NCBI RefSeq assembly: GCF_036226405.1
Contig: NZ_CP108464.1
Coordinates: forward strand, 868,001-932,000
Length of the DNA stretch: 64,000 nucleotides
Direction of reading: 5' to 3'
From: Streptomyces sp. NBC_01260
GTDB taxonomy: Bacteria; Actinomycetota; Actinomycetes; Streptomycetales; Streptomycetaceae
The notes beneath the pieces are model-generated. The model was given only the letters and a program-made list of their open reading frames with translations, searched no databases and was not told the DNA's origin. Shown here piece by piece: positions 24,911-33,329 of the stretch. Position 1 is the stretch's first letter. Every line of letters starts with the position of its first letter. The translations under genes and the position numbers were made by a program.

Positions 24911-25680
24911 TTCCGCCCCCGGTGGTGTCCGAGCCGGCCGGAGAGCGCCTCGGCGCCCTCGGCGGCGAGAGAGGCCAGCTCCTGTTCGCGCTCGTCGCTC
25001 CAGCGGATCATGGGGACGGAGATGGAGAGCGCGGCGACGACCCGGCCCGCCCGGTCCCGCACGGGAGCGGCCACACAGCTCACATCGGGGTTGGACTCCC
25101 GGTGCTCCACCGCGATGCCCCGCTCCCGGACAGCGGCGAGCGCGGTACGCAGCTCCCCTTCGTCGGTGATGCTGTTCGGGGTCATGCCGGTGAGTTCGAG
25201 GCCGTCGAGACGGGCGTCGAGCTCCCGGTCGGGCAGGGCCGCGAGCAGCATCTTGCCGACGGACGTGCAGTGGGCGGGCAGCTTGCGGCCGGCCGCCGAG
25301 ACCATCCGGACCGCGTGGGTGGAGTCCACCTTGGCGATGTAGATGACGTCGGTCTCCTCCAGGATCGCCACATGAACGGTCTCCCCGCACGTCTCGGCGA
25401 CCTGCTGGGCCACCTGCCGGCCCTCGGCGGCCAGGTCGAGCTGCTCGGCGTACCGGCTGCCGAGCTGGTAGGTGCGGACGCCGAGGCGGTAGCGGCCGGG
25501 CTGGTCGGGCGTGGTGACCAGGTAGGAGCGGGCAGCCAGCGTGGTGAGCAGCTCGTGGACAGTGGTGCGCGGGAGCTGGAGCTTGCGGGTTACCTCGGGC
25601 GCGGAGAGCGTGCCGTCGCCGTCGAGGAAGAGTTCGAGTACGTCCAGCGCCCTGGTCACCGCTGGGACAAGTCGCCCCAT
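24907..25680 (-). CDS. IclR family transcriptional regulator
   Basis: 257 aa. The N-terminal winged helix is VTRALDVLELFLDGDGTLSA then PRTTVHELLTTLAARSYLVT (about residues 8-60), and the C-terminal effector domain includes YRLGVRTYQLGSRYAEQLDL and CTSVGKMLLAALPDRELDA. IclR proteins often repress sugar-acid or aromatic catabolic operons until an intermediate binds. The likely targets are the coupled lactonase and the dehydratase operon at 20.7 kb. A perfect 37-bp palindrome ends 21 bp upstream of its start and may serve autoregulation. Confidence 0.94.
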   Translation of the reverse strand: MGRLVPAVTRALDVLELFLDGDGTLSAPEVTRKLQLPRTTVHELLTTLAARSYLVTTPDQPGRYRLGVRTYQLGSRYAEQLDLAAEGRQVAQQVAETCGETVHVAILEETDVIYIAKVDSTHAVRMVSAAGRKLPAHCTSVGKMLLAALPDRELDARLDGLELTGMTPNSITDEGELRTALAAVRERGIAVEHRESNPDVSCVAAPVRDRAGRVVAALSISVPMIRWSDEREQELASLAAEGAEALSGRLGHHRGRK

Positions 25681-25700
25681 GGTCGTGCACCACCCTCTCG

Positions 25701-25737
25701 TGTTCGTGATGCCGGTCAGTGACCGGCATCACGAACA
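25701..25737. promoter_or_regulatory. 37-bp perfect palindrome upstream of the IclR gene
   Basis: Arms of 18 bases (TGTTCGTGATGCCGGTCA and its exact reverse complement) flank a single central G. It lies between the IclR start at 25680 and the PAP2/kinase gene at 25931, both transcribed away from it, so it is not a terminator for either flanking gene. An operator for the IclR protein, or a 5' leader hairpin in its transcript, are the main options. Confidence 0.6.
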
Positions 25738-25930
25738 GGCTAAGGGTGGCGCACTTGTCCGGGCAATGACGAAGCGACGTCCGGCACCCGGACCATGCAT
25801 GCTTTCGCGGCTTTTTGCCCCTTATTTCATTGAAGGAGGGGCGAGTGGAGTCATCCCGCGGGCCGCCCGGACCACGCGATCACGGCGCGCCTGCTGATTC
25901 GAGGCGGCCGGGCAGGGTATTCGCTGTCCC

Positions 25931-27436
25931 ATGTCGTCACCGAGCAACCCTTCACACTCGCCGAGCTCCGCCGGACTGCGGAGCCTGCTGCACCGATGCG
26001 ATCTCGCCGTGTTCCAGGACCTGGCCCGGCGGCACTGGCCGGCCGCCGCACCCGTGCTGCCGAGGCTCAGCCGCAGCGCCAATCACGGGCTGCTGTGGGC
26101 CGGTGCCGCGGCGGGCATGGCCGCGTTCGGCGGCAGCGCCAGGGCCCGGCGGGCCGCGCTGCGCGGGATCGCCTCGATGGCCGTGGCCTCGGCCGCGATC
26201 AACACGGTCGGCAAGGGCGCGGTCCGCAGGGAGCGGCCGATGCTGGACGCCGTGCCGGTGATACGACAGCTCAAGCGCCAGCCGTTCACCACCTCCTTCC
26301 CGTCCGGGCACGCCGCGTCCGCCGCCGCCTTCGCCACCGGGGTGGCCCTGGAATCGAAGGGCTGGGGAGCGGTCGTCGCGCCCGTCGCGCTGTCCGTGGC
26401 CGCCTCCCGCGTCTACACCGGCGTCCACTATCCGAGCGATGTGCTGGCCGGCGCGGCGCTGGGCATAGGCGCCGCGTTCGCCCTGCGCGGCGTCGTACCG
26501 ACCCGGGGGCAGCTGCCCGCGCCGGGCAGACCTCCCGCCCACGCCCCCTCACTGCCCGACGGCCAGGACCTGGTCGTCGTGGTGAACCAGGCGTCCGGGA
26601 CGGCGACGGCCACGGCCTCGCTGGTCCGCGACGCGCTGCCGAACGCCGAGGTCGTCGAGTGTCCCCCCGAGGAGCTCTCCGCCGAGCTGGAGAAGGCGGC
26701 GGGACGGGGCCGGGCGCTGGGTGTCTGCGGCGGTGACGGCACGGTCAACCAGGCGGCGGCGGTGGCCTCCGTGCACGGTCTGCCGCTGGCCGTGTTCCCC
26801 GGCGGGACGCTGAACCACTTCGCGTACGACCTGGGCATCGAGACCGTGGCCGACGCCTGTGCGGCGCTCGCCGCGGGCGATGCGGTCCGGGTGGACCTGG
26901 GCCGCTTCCGGCCGGGCCCGGACGGCCCCGGCGGCGCCCACGGCTACTTCCTCAACGCCTTCAGCATGGGCGTCTATCCCGAGCTCGTGAGGACGCGCGA
27001 GCACTGGTCCCCCCGGATCGGCGGCTGGCCGGCCGGAGTGCTGGCCGCGCTCCAGGTACTGCGCGGCGAACGGCCCCTGGAGGCCGAACTCCAGGGCCGG
27101 CGACGGCCGCTGTGGCTCCTGTTCATCGGCAACGGCCTGTTCCAGCGGGTGGGCCCGGCGCCCGGCCGACGGCACAACCTCGCGGACGGACTGCTGGACG
27201 TACGGGTGGTGCACGGCGGGCGGACTCCAGGGCTCCGGCTGCTGGCGGCGGCCGTCGCGGGCCCGCTGACCCGCTCCCCCATGCATGCCGCCGTCCGCCG
27301 TCACCGGGTGCGGATCTCCGGGCTCAAACCCGGGACACCGTATGCGTACGACGGTGAAGTCGCGCACAGTCAGCGCGAGTTGATGATCGACAAGCTGCCG
27401 GAGGCGCTGACGGTGTACTGCCCGATGCAGGTGTGA
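25931..27436 (+). CDS. Fusion of PAP2 phosphatase and diacylglycerol/lipid kinase
   Basis: 501 aa with two catalytic domains. The PAP2 half (residues about 25-190) has all three phosphatase motifs: KGAVRRERP, PFTTSFPSGHAAS and SRVYTGVHYPSDVLAG. The kinase half (about 215-500) has the lipid-kinase glycine-rich loop LGVCGGDGTVNQAAAVAS, FPGGTLNHFAYDLGI and LLFIGNGLFQRV. Such fusions could remove and add phosphate on the same lipid pool, for instance in phosphatidic acid, isoprenoid phosphate or phosphatidylinositol metabolism; the substrate is unproven. The PAP2 part has hydrophobic stretches but no long signal peptide. A perfect terminator follows the stop. Confidence 0.94.
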   Translation: MSSPSNPSHSPSSAGLRSLLHRCDLAVFQDLARRHWPAAAPVLPRLSRSANHGLLWAGAAAGMAAFGGSARARRAALRGIASMAVASAAINTVGKGAVRRERPMLDAVPVIRQLKRQPFTTSFPSGHAASAAAFATGVALESKGWGAVVAPVALSVAASRVYTGVHYPSDVLAGAALGIGAAFALRGVVPTRGQLPAPGRPPAHAPSLPDGQDLVVVVNQASGTATATASLVRDALPNAEVVECPPEELSAELEKAAGRGRALGVCGGDGTVNQAAAVASVHGLPLAVFPGGTLNHFAYDLGIETVADACAALAAGDAVRVDLGRFRPGPDGPGGAHGYFLNAFSMGVYPELVRTREHWSPRIGGWPAGVLAALQVLRGERPLEAELQGRRRPLWLLFIGNGLFQRVGPAPGRRHNLADGLLDVRVVHGGRTPGLRLLAAAVAGPLTRSPMHAAVRRHRVRISGLKPGTPYAYDGEVAHSQRELMIDKLPEALTVYCPMQV

Positions 27437-27458
27437 GACCGGCCCGGACCGGACGGAC

Positions 27459-27491
27459 AAGGGGCGGCCGACGCCAAGTCGGCCGCCCCTT
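27459..27491 (+). terminator. Perfect hairpin terminator after the PAP2/kinase gene
   Basis: A 14-base perfect stem (AAGGGGCGGCCGAC/GTCGGCCGCCCCTT) with a five-base loop (GCCAA) begins 23 bp after the stop at 27436. Confidence 0.75.
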
Positions 27492-27638
27492 CGCGCGCAT
27501 TCGCACCCCGGGACCACACCGTCCCACATCGCAAGATGGCCATCTCATCATTCGGCATCCGGGCGTACCGTGGCCGTACCGATCAGCACTTCGCGGTTCG
27601 CGTTTCACGGTTCGCATTTCGAGAGAGGATGCACGGTC

Positions 27639-28448
27639 ATGCCGAAGGAGACCGCCGTCTACACCCACGGCCACCACGAGTCGGTGCTGCGCTCGCACCG
27701 CTGGCGCACCGCCGTCAATTCCGCGGGCTACCTCATCGGTGAACTGCGCCCCGGCATGAACGTGCTGGACGTGGGCTGCGGGCCCGGCACCATCACCGCG
27801 GACCTCGCCGCACTGGTCGCCCCCGGGCGGGTGACCGCCGTCGACACCACCCGCGAGATCCTGGACCGGGCGGCCGAGGTGGCAGCGGAACGCGGCCTGG
27901 ACAACCTGGAGTTCACCACCGCCGATGTGCACGCCCTGGACTTCCCCGACGACACGTTCGACGTGGTCCACGCCCACCAGGTGCTCCAGCATGTCGGGGA
28001 CCCGGTGCAGGCGCTGCGCGAGATGCGACGGGTCTGCCGCCCCGGTGGCGTCGTCGCGGCCCGCGACAGCGACTACGCGGCGATGACCTGGTTCCCCGAA
28101 GTGCCGGGAATGGATGCCTGGCAGGAACTGTACGGCAGGGTGGCACGCGCCAACGGCGGCGAGCCGGACGCGGGCCGCCGGCTGCTCTCCTGGGCCCGGC
28201 AGGCCGGCTTCACCGACATCACCCCGACGGCCGCCGCCTGGTGTTTCGCAACCCCGGAGAGCCGGGACTGGTGGAGCGGCCTGTGGGCGGACCGTACCGT
28301 CGGCTCGGTCTACGCGAAGCTGGCGGTCGACGGCGGGCACGCGTCGGCCGAGCAGCTGACCGCGATCGCCGAGGCGTGGCGCAGCTGGGGCGAGCAGAGC
28401 GACGGCTGGTTCATGGTCCCGCACGGCGAGGTGCTCTGCCGCGCATGA
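27639..28448 (+). CDS. Class I SAM-dependent methyltransferase
   Basis: 269 aa from the ATG at 27639, preceded by GAGAGAGG. Motif I is LDVGCGPGTITADLAALVAP (about residues 41-60), followed by the acidic loop VTAVDTTREIL and motif IV FDVVHAHQVLQHVGDPVQAL. The closest general type is the UbiE/ubiquinone-like small-molecule methyltransferase group. The substrate is unknown. The C-terminal half (TPESRDWWSGLWADRTVGS, AEAWRSWGEQSDGWFM) is typical of actinobacterial members. The gene stands alone between a terminator and the VOC gene. Confidence 0.92.
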   Translation: MPKETAVYTHGHHESVLRSHRWRTAVNSAGYLIGELRPGMNVLDVGCGPGTITADLAALVAPGRVTAVDTTREILDRAAEVAAERGLDNLEFTTADVHALDFPDDTFDVVHAHQVLQHVGDPVQALREMRRVCRPGGVVAARDSDYAAMTWFPEVPGMDAWQELYGRVARANGGEPDAGRRLLSWARQAGFTDITPTAAAWCFATPESRDWWSGLWADRTVGSVYAKLAVDGGHASAEQLTAIAEAWRSWGEQSDGWFMVPHGEVLCRA

Positions 28449-28547
28449 GTGCGCCGCCCCGGGCCCGCCGGCCGATCCGGTGTCCCGGGGACGGCCCCTC
28501 GGCCGAATCGATCACACAGCGCTGACCGGCCAACTACCCTGTTCCGC

Positions 28548-28901
28548 ATGGAAATCCTGGGAACCACGCTGCGTATCTGCGTCGACGACCTGGAGGCCGC
28601 GGTGGCCTTCTACGAAGACCTCACGGGCAGTCCGGCGCTGCGCTTCGAGCGCGGCGGGGTCTCCGTGGCCGCCATCAGCTGCTTCCTGCTGATGAGCGGC
28701 CCCGAGGCCGAGCTGGAGATCCTGCGGAAGGTGACGGCGACGATCGCGGTCAAGGACGTCGACGAGGCCAACGCCTCGCTGACCCGGGTGGGTGCCCGGA
28801 TCATCGCGGGCCCCGTCCACACGCCCGTCGGCCGCAATCTGATCGCCCTGCATCCGGACGGCTCGGTCTTCGAGTACGTCGACCGGAACCTGGCGGCCTG
28901 A
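28548..28901 (+). CDS. VOC (glyoxalase/bleomycin resistance) family protein
   Basis: 117 aa, ATG at 28548. One full betaalphabetabetabeta pair is visible: LRICVDDLEAAVAFYEDLTG at the N-terminus and IAVKDVDEANASLTRVGARI in the second half, ending with LHPDGSVFEYVDRNL, where the Glu before Y is the usual metal ligand. Members include lyases, dioxygenases and drug-binding proteins; the function here is not evident. The stop codon lies in the loop of a perfect hairpin. Confidence 0.88.
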   Translation: MEILGTTLRICVDDLEAAVAFYEDLTGSPALRFERGGVSVAAISCFLLMSGPEAELEILRKVTATIAVKDVDEANASLTRVGARIIAGPVHTPVGRNLIALHPDGSVFEYVDRNLAA

Positions 28902-28914
28902 GCGGCCGCCAGGT
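28888..28914. terminator. Hairpin containing the VOC stop codon
   Basis: ACCTGGCGGCC and GGCCGCCAGGT form an 11-base perfect stem with the loop TGAGC, which includes the stop codon (28899-28901). It lies between convergent genes and could end both transcripts. Confidence 0.5.
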
Positions 28915-28957
28915 GCGCGTGTTCCGGCGGAAGCCGTAGCCGTCCGGCAGCGGCTCG

Positions 28958-30928
28958 TCAGGTACGCGGGCGCATCCGGTAGTTGTACACGTCCGGCAGC
29001 GGTTCGTCCGTCAGCTCGGCCCAGACCTCGTCCAGGATCTCCGCGCCCTCGCGCAGATCGGCGACCTCGAAGCCCTCGTCGAACAGGGCACGGGCGGCCG
29101 CGCGGTCGCCCTCCGCGATCAGCAGTCCGGCCTCCAGCAGACGGAAGCGGCCGCGGCGGCGGATATCGGGGAGCAGCCCGTCCCAGACGGTGCGGGCAGG
29201 CCCGGCCCGGCCCGCCGTCAGCAGCGCCTCGATCGCCTCCCGGCCGAGGGCGGCGGTGGCCGCGGTCCAGGCCTCGTCGGCGTCCCGGCGTTCGGCGCAC
29301 AGGTCGTCGAACGCCTCCGTGTAGTGGTCGGCCGCCCGCTCCCGCTGGCCGCTCTCCTGGGCGGCTACGGCGAGGCAGCGCAGCAGCGGCCAGCGGGACG
29401 GGGCCAGGGCCAGACCGCGTTCCCAGCTGCGGACCGCCTGGGCGCGGTCGTCGGCGTGCCACTGGGCGATGCCCAGGTGGTATTCGGTGAGCGGTTCGGC
29501 GGAGGCCGTCTCCAGCATGTCGCGCCAGTGCGGGGAGACCAGGGAGGGGCCGGGCGGCGCCACCCTGCGCGGTTCGGGGAAGGTCCCCTGCTCCAGCAGC
29601 TCCAGCCAGGGCGCCTGCTGTTCGCCGAGCGTGGACTCGGCGAACGGGGTGCCGGGCAGCTTGTATCCGGCCCGCCGCACTTCGAGCGCGCCCCAGCCGG
29701 ACCCGGTGGCGAGGACCTCGCCGGGCTCGGTGTCCGCGCAACGGCGCCAGGCCTCGTATGCGGCGTCCACATCGGCGCGCGGCAGGGCGGCGGCGAGCCG
29801 CTGCTCGGTCTCCGCGCGGGCCGCGGACCAGTCGTCGCCGTGCACGGCGGCGGGGTCCGCCGACAGGGGCCCGTACGACTCCAGCCAGCTGAACTCGCCG
29901 CCGGGCTCCAGCGGTACGTGTTCCAGCTGGGTGCGGGCGAGTCCGGCCTGGATCTCCGCGTAGCCGACGGTGCCTGGCTCGGTGAGCCATTCCTGCCAGC
30001 GGCGGCCGCCGGGTCCGCTGCCCCAGAGGAAGAGTTTGCGGCCGCGCAGCAGGTCGGTGGAGGTCTGGACGAGCCCGTGGCCGTTCTCGTCGAGGGAGGC
30101 GATCCAGCGGCGGGCGCCGTCGGGTACCTCATAGAAGTAGTCGGCGGGGAAGTCGCTGCGCAGCGGGTACGTCCGGTCGACCGAGCCGCTCTCGGGGACC
30201 GGGACCCGGGTCAGCGTCCGTTCGTAGCCGAAGTGCCAGGCCTCCTCGGCCGGCGCCACCACCCGGGTGCGCTCGCCCTCCGGCACGGCGATGTTGGACC
30301 ACCAGTAGACCGGCGCGGGGTGCTCGTGCGGATTGCGTATCCGGACACCGACGTGCAGGAAGTCGGAACCGTCGGGCAGCCACAGGTCCACCTGGAACGG
30401 CAGGTCGCGCAGTCTCTCCCACTCCCAGAGCCGGACCATCTCGCCGCCGTCGGGCGCCGGGACCCGGGCGGCGTGCACCGGGGCGCAGGACAGGGTGGTG
30501 TGGCCGGTCGCGCCGATGTTCCACTCGATGCCGCCGGAGAACCAGGCGCCGTTGAGCGCGAAGTCGGCGGGCTGGAGCACGGGGTTGGTGTAGACGAGAT
30601 CCCGGTCGGTGGGCTTGTGGAAGAGGGAGTGGATACGGCCGCCGAATCCGGGCAGCACGGTGGCCCGCAGCCGGTCGTTCTCGATCACGATCACGTCGAG
30701 GCCGGTGGGGGTGCGCTCGCGTCCGTAGCCGTCGAGGACGGCCACGGGCAGGACGGTGGCAAGCGGCTCATGGCCGATCTGGCGGGCCATGTCGCGGGGC
30801 AGACCGGCCCGGTCGCGATCGTCGACGACATGCATCTCGTCGAGGGGCCGCAGCGCGGGCAGCGGATTCTCCGGTCCCGTCGCCGCTGCGGGCAGGGTCA
30901 GTACGGCACGTCGTACGGTGGTGGCCAA
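28958..30928 (-). CDS. DUF5107 domain protein with C-terminal TPR-like repeats
   Basis: 656 aa from a TTG at 30928, chosen because GAGG lies five bases upstream; ATGs at 31006 and 30982 are alternatives. The N-terminal DUF5107 region reads like a galactose-mutarotase-type beta-sandwich (IVIENDRLRATVLPGFGGRI, HSLFHKPTDRDLVYTNPVLQ, WFSGGIEWNIGATGHTTLSC, DFLHVGVRIRNPHEHPAPVY). From about residue 450 helical repeats follow (YHLGIAQWHADDRAQAVRSW, ERGLALAPSRWPLLRCLAVA). These proteins sit near glycoside-degradation genes in other actinobacteria, and a carbohydrate-binding or processing role is likely. No signal peptide is visible. A ruined arginase-family gene lies immediately upstream. Confidence 0.85.
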   Translation of the reverse strand: MATTVRRAVLTLPAAATGPENPLPALRPLDEMHVVDDRDRAGLPRDMARQIGHEPLATVLPVAVLDGYGRERTPTGLDVIVIENDRLRATVLPGFGGRIHSLFHKPTDRDLVYTNPVLQPADFALNGAWFSGGIEWNIGATGHTTLSCAPVHAARVPAPDGGEMVRLWEWERLRDLPFQVDLWLPDGSDFLHVGVRIRNPHEHPAPVYWWSNIAVPEGERTRVVAPAEEAWHFGYERTLTRVPVPESGSVDRTYPLRSDFPADYFYEVPDGARRWIASLDENGHGLVQTSTDLLRGRKLFLWGSGPGGRRWQEWLTEPGTVGYAEIQAGLARTQLEHVPLEPGGEFSWLESYGPLSADPAAVHGDDWSAARAETEQRLAAALPRADVDAAYEAWRRCADTEPGEVLATGSGWGALEVRRAGYKLPGTPFAESTLGEQQAPWLELLEQGTFPEPRRVAPPGPSLVSPHWRDMLETASAEPLTEYHLGIAQWHADDRAQAVRSWERGLALAPSRWPLLRCLAVAAQESGQRERAADHYTEAFDDLCAERRDADEAWTAATAALGREAIEALLTAGRAGPARTVWDGLLPDIRRRGRFRLLEAGLLIAEGDRAAARALFDEGFEVADLREGAEILDEVWAELTDEPLPDVYNYRMRPRT

Positions 30929-31024
30929 GGCAACCTCGCTCCCTCGCGCGGGCCGCCGCAGGTCCGGGCGCCCCCCGATGACCATGGAACACGCTGAAGG
31001 CCGCACGGACCAGGGGATCGGCCG

Positions 31025-31452
31025 TCACTCTTCGGCAAAAGCGGCGACCACCAGGTCGGTGAGCAGGGCGCCGGCGGTGCCGTCCGGGTCGAGATCGGGG
31101 TCGTAGACCGTGACGTTGAGGCCCGCGCAGCGGGGCGAGCGGACCAGCGTCCGCAGCAGGGGGCCAGTTCGGCGGGGAGCAGTCCGCCGTCGTCGGGGCT
31201 GTCCACGGCCGGCATGACCCAGGGGTCGCGGACGTCGGCGTCCAGGTGCACCCAGGAACCGTCGAGCACCGGGGTCTCCAGAGTGCCCAGGATGTCTGCC
31301 GCCGGCGGCCCGGCGCCCCGCTCGCGGAGTTCGCCGACGGTCACGACCGGCCCGGCGAGCTTGTAGCAGCCTGGCACGGTACCGGGGGCCGGGGGCCGAA
31401 GCTCCAGGTTGGAGGGTGCGTCGACCGCGACAATATTCCGGATGCGCCCCAT
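31025..31452 (-). pseudogene. Arginase/agmatinase family gene with internal deletion and frameshift
   Basis: The reading begins normally at the ATG at 31452 (MGRIRNIVAVDAPSNLELRP, PAPGTVPGCYKLAG), the usual start of actinobacterial arginase-family proteins. It then jumps straight to the late part (VTVGELRERGAG, DGSWVHLDADVRDPWVMPAV, DSPDDGGLLPAELAP). The middle of about 170 codons with the GGDCS and DGHSDF manganese motifs is absent. A one-base loss in a G-run at 31159-31163 then shifts the frame; in the corrected frame the ending VTVYDPDLDPDGTAGALLTD is recovered up to a stop at 31025-31027. Only the HLDADV metal motif remains, so no activity is expected. Confidence 0.8.
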
Positions 31453-31515
31453 CCTCTCCGCCGTAGGCTGGCCGCTCAAGCGGTTTGCGGGACGCGACAG
31501 AGACGGTGGATCACG

Positions 31516-31869
31516 ATGAGCACGCAGCACACCTACCGGGTGATTGTGCGCGGCACCTGGGCCGGGCTGACGGACGTGGCACGGGAGCGGCTGCTGGCCG
31601 AGGTGGAGGAGCACGGCCTGGCGGCCATGGCGTTCAGCGAGGAGGGCTCGCTCACCTACGACCGGGTGCTCAAGCACTTCAGTTTCCGCTACGTGGTGGT
31701 GTCGGACGCCGAGGACGGCGTGGAGATGGCGTCCGCGATCGCCGAGGACCGCGCGGAGACGGAGCTGCGGGAGCGCGGATACGGACATGGCGAACTGCGC
31801 TCCACCGCGACGGACATGGACACCATGAAGATCAACTTCAAGGGGCGGCGGGGGCCGGGGGCGGCCTGA
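31516..31869 (+). CDS. DUF6204-type small conserved protein
   Basis: 117 aa, ATG at 31516. The sequence (YRVIVRGTWAGLTDVARERL, AFSEEGSLTYDRVLKHFSFR, IAEDRAETELRERGYGHGEL) is a compact alpha/beta protein that I recall in many Streptomyces as DUF6204; no function is established. It is complete, lacks a signal peptide, and stands at the edge of the region with pseudogenes, convergent with nothing intact. Confidence 0.75.
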   Translation: MSTQHTYRVIVRGTWAGLTDVARERLLAEVEEHGLAAMAFSEEGSLTYDRVLKHFSFRYVVVSDAEDGVEMASAIAEDRAETELRERGYGHGELRSTATDMDTMKINFKGRRGPGAA

Positions 31870-31962
31870 CGCCACAACGGTGACTGCTACCTCACCTCCG
31901 ACCAGGTTTTTCCTGCTTTCAGCCCCGATGGCACCGCATATCCAACGTAACGGGGGCTGCGA

Positions 31963-32382
31963 ATGCCATGGCCTTCCGAACAGGAGTCAACGGCGCTGCT
32001 GCTCGACGCTGGATACCGGCGTGGCTTCAGCTTGGTAGAGCTGGAGCTGCCCGATCTCCGACATCGCCCCAGCGAAGGGCCATTGGCAGCCGTCCTCCGA
32101 ATCGGTGCGATCGGTCCAAGCGACTACCGCGCGGCCTGCAAGACGGTCGTCGATGCGTACGCAGATGCGGCCTTCACTCAGAGGCGGACGCCCGAAAGCC
32201 ACCTCGCCACGGCCGAGCCGACCTGCCGGGTGGCCCTTCCACCTTCACAGCTCTCGCAGCGCCGGCAGCAGCTTCTGCTCCGCCCACCCGAGAAACGGCT
32301 CCTGGTGGCCGCCGCCGACCTGGATGAGTGCGACCTCGGTGAACCCGACATCGGTCACGGACGGACGCCCCCTCCAGCTTGA
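31963..32382 (+). CDS. Doubtful hypothetical ORF with atypical codon use
   Basis: 139 codons (MPWPSEQESTALLLDAGYRR...). The first 75 codons have lower third-position G+C than neighbouring genes. The last third overlaps, on the other strand, a recognisable tail of an LLM oxidoreductase. I recognise no family. It may be the head of a foreign or decayed gene read through into unrelated sequence, or not coding at all. Confidence 0.2.
   Translation: MPWPSEQESTALLLDAGYRRGFSLVELELPDLRHRPSEGPLAAVLRIGAIGPSDYRAACKTVVDAYADAAFTQRRTPESHLATAEPTCRVALPPSQLSQRRQQLLLRPPEKRLLVAAADLDECDLGEPDIGHGRTPPPA
32245..32358 (-). pseudogene. C-terminal remnant of an F420-dependent LLM class oxidoreductase
   Basis: The last 37 codons (TDVGFTEVALIQVGGGHQEP, then FLGWAEQKLLPALREL and stop) match the characteristic ending of TIGR03557-like F420-dependent LLM oxidoreductases, where a beta strand E-V-A-L-x-Q-V-G-G precedes the final helix. 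No upstream body of the enzyme is present. It is a gene fragment left by deletion. Confidence 0.5.
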
Positions 32383-32412
32383 CCCGACCTGGCCGTCACG
32401 TCGCGCGGAGCG

Positions 32413-32790
32413 TCAGACCGACGGCTGCCCCAGCGTGGCGCAGCCGGGACGCCGGGGCTCGGGGGCGCCGCGCTGGTAGTCGAGACCGAGCTCCTCCATG
32501 GTGCGGCCGAACGCCTGAAGGGCGTCGTCGTGCCCATGGGCGCCGTTGTTGAGCTTGCTGGTCACGAAGACGTCGGCACGGTCGAGACCGGAGTCCCGGA
32601 CCGCTTGGCCGACCTCCTTCTCGTTGCCGTACATCTCCGCCGTGTCCATGTGCCGGTAGCCGGCCTCCAGCGCAGCCAGCGTCGTCTCCCGGGTCTCGTC
32701 CGGCGGGATCTGAAAGGTGCCGAAGCCCAGTTGAGGGATCTGCACCGCGTTGTTGAGGGTGATGGTCGGTACTACTGAGGTCACAGTCAC
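32413..32790 (-). pseudogene. Truncated aldo/keto reductase (N-terminal third)
   Basis: 125 codons against about 275 for the family. The start is intact (VPTITLNNAVQIPQLGFGTF) with three of the four catalytic positions: Asp49 and Tyr54 in HMDTAEMYGNE and Lys79 in VTSKLNN. After GRTMEELGLDY (about residue 104) the sequence departs from the family, so the catalytic His of the L-I-H-W motif and the rest of the barrel are missing. The last 20 codons are unrelated. It cannot encode an active reductase. Confidence 0.75.
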
Positions 32791-33329
32791 TCCTGATGTC
32801 GCCGTTTCAGGGGCAGAAGTGGGAGGGCCCGGTGCCGTGGTCCTCGGGCTTTCCTCCCGGAGCTTGACGGACGTGTCGGCCTTCCCGTCCGCTGTACCGG
32901 CAGGCCGGTCGACCGCTCCGCCGGAGAGTTTGTCCGGTCACACGTCGCGAGACCCCTCCACCCCGCGCTCCTCCTGCGGCTCTTCGTGGACCTCGGCACC
33001 GGTTCTGTCCGGCATCGGAACCCACTCCCCGTTCACCCTTTTGCACCCACCTCGCATCCGGAGCACGACCTGTCGGACGCGAGTGGCAGTCCGGGCCGGA
33101 CAAGCCGGCGAGGCCGTGCGGCTCAATCACAGCGCCGACGCGATGGTGCGGAGCAGCAGCCTCACTGGCGAGAGGCCGGCCGGGCCGGCCCGGAACGCAC
33201 TTGTCTGGAGCAGACGGCACGAGGAGTGCATGAGACGCGTCCGAACGCCACGGGAAATGACTGCTGGCCTGTACCGGTGGACCCACGCTTCTGATGCATT
33301 TCGGCGTGACCGGCCGGCTCGTCTGCTGC
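32791..33329. other. Gene-poor stretch between pseudogene fragments
   Basis: No open frame here has a recognisable protein family. Short minus-strand frames exist (for example one ending at 32938 with CKRVNGEWVPMPDRTGAEVH) but they lack a good ribosome site. The stretch is best treated as decayed sequence between the aldo/keto reductase and formate dehydrogenase fragments. Confidence 0.5.
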
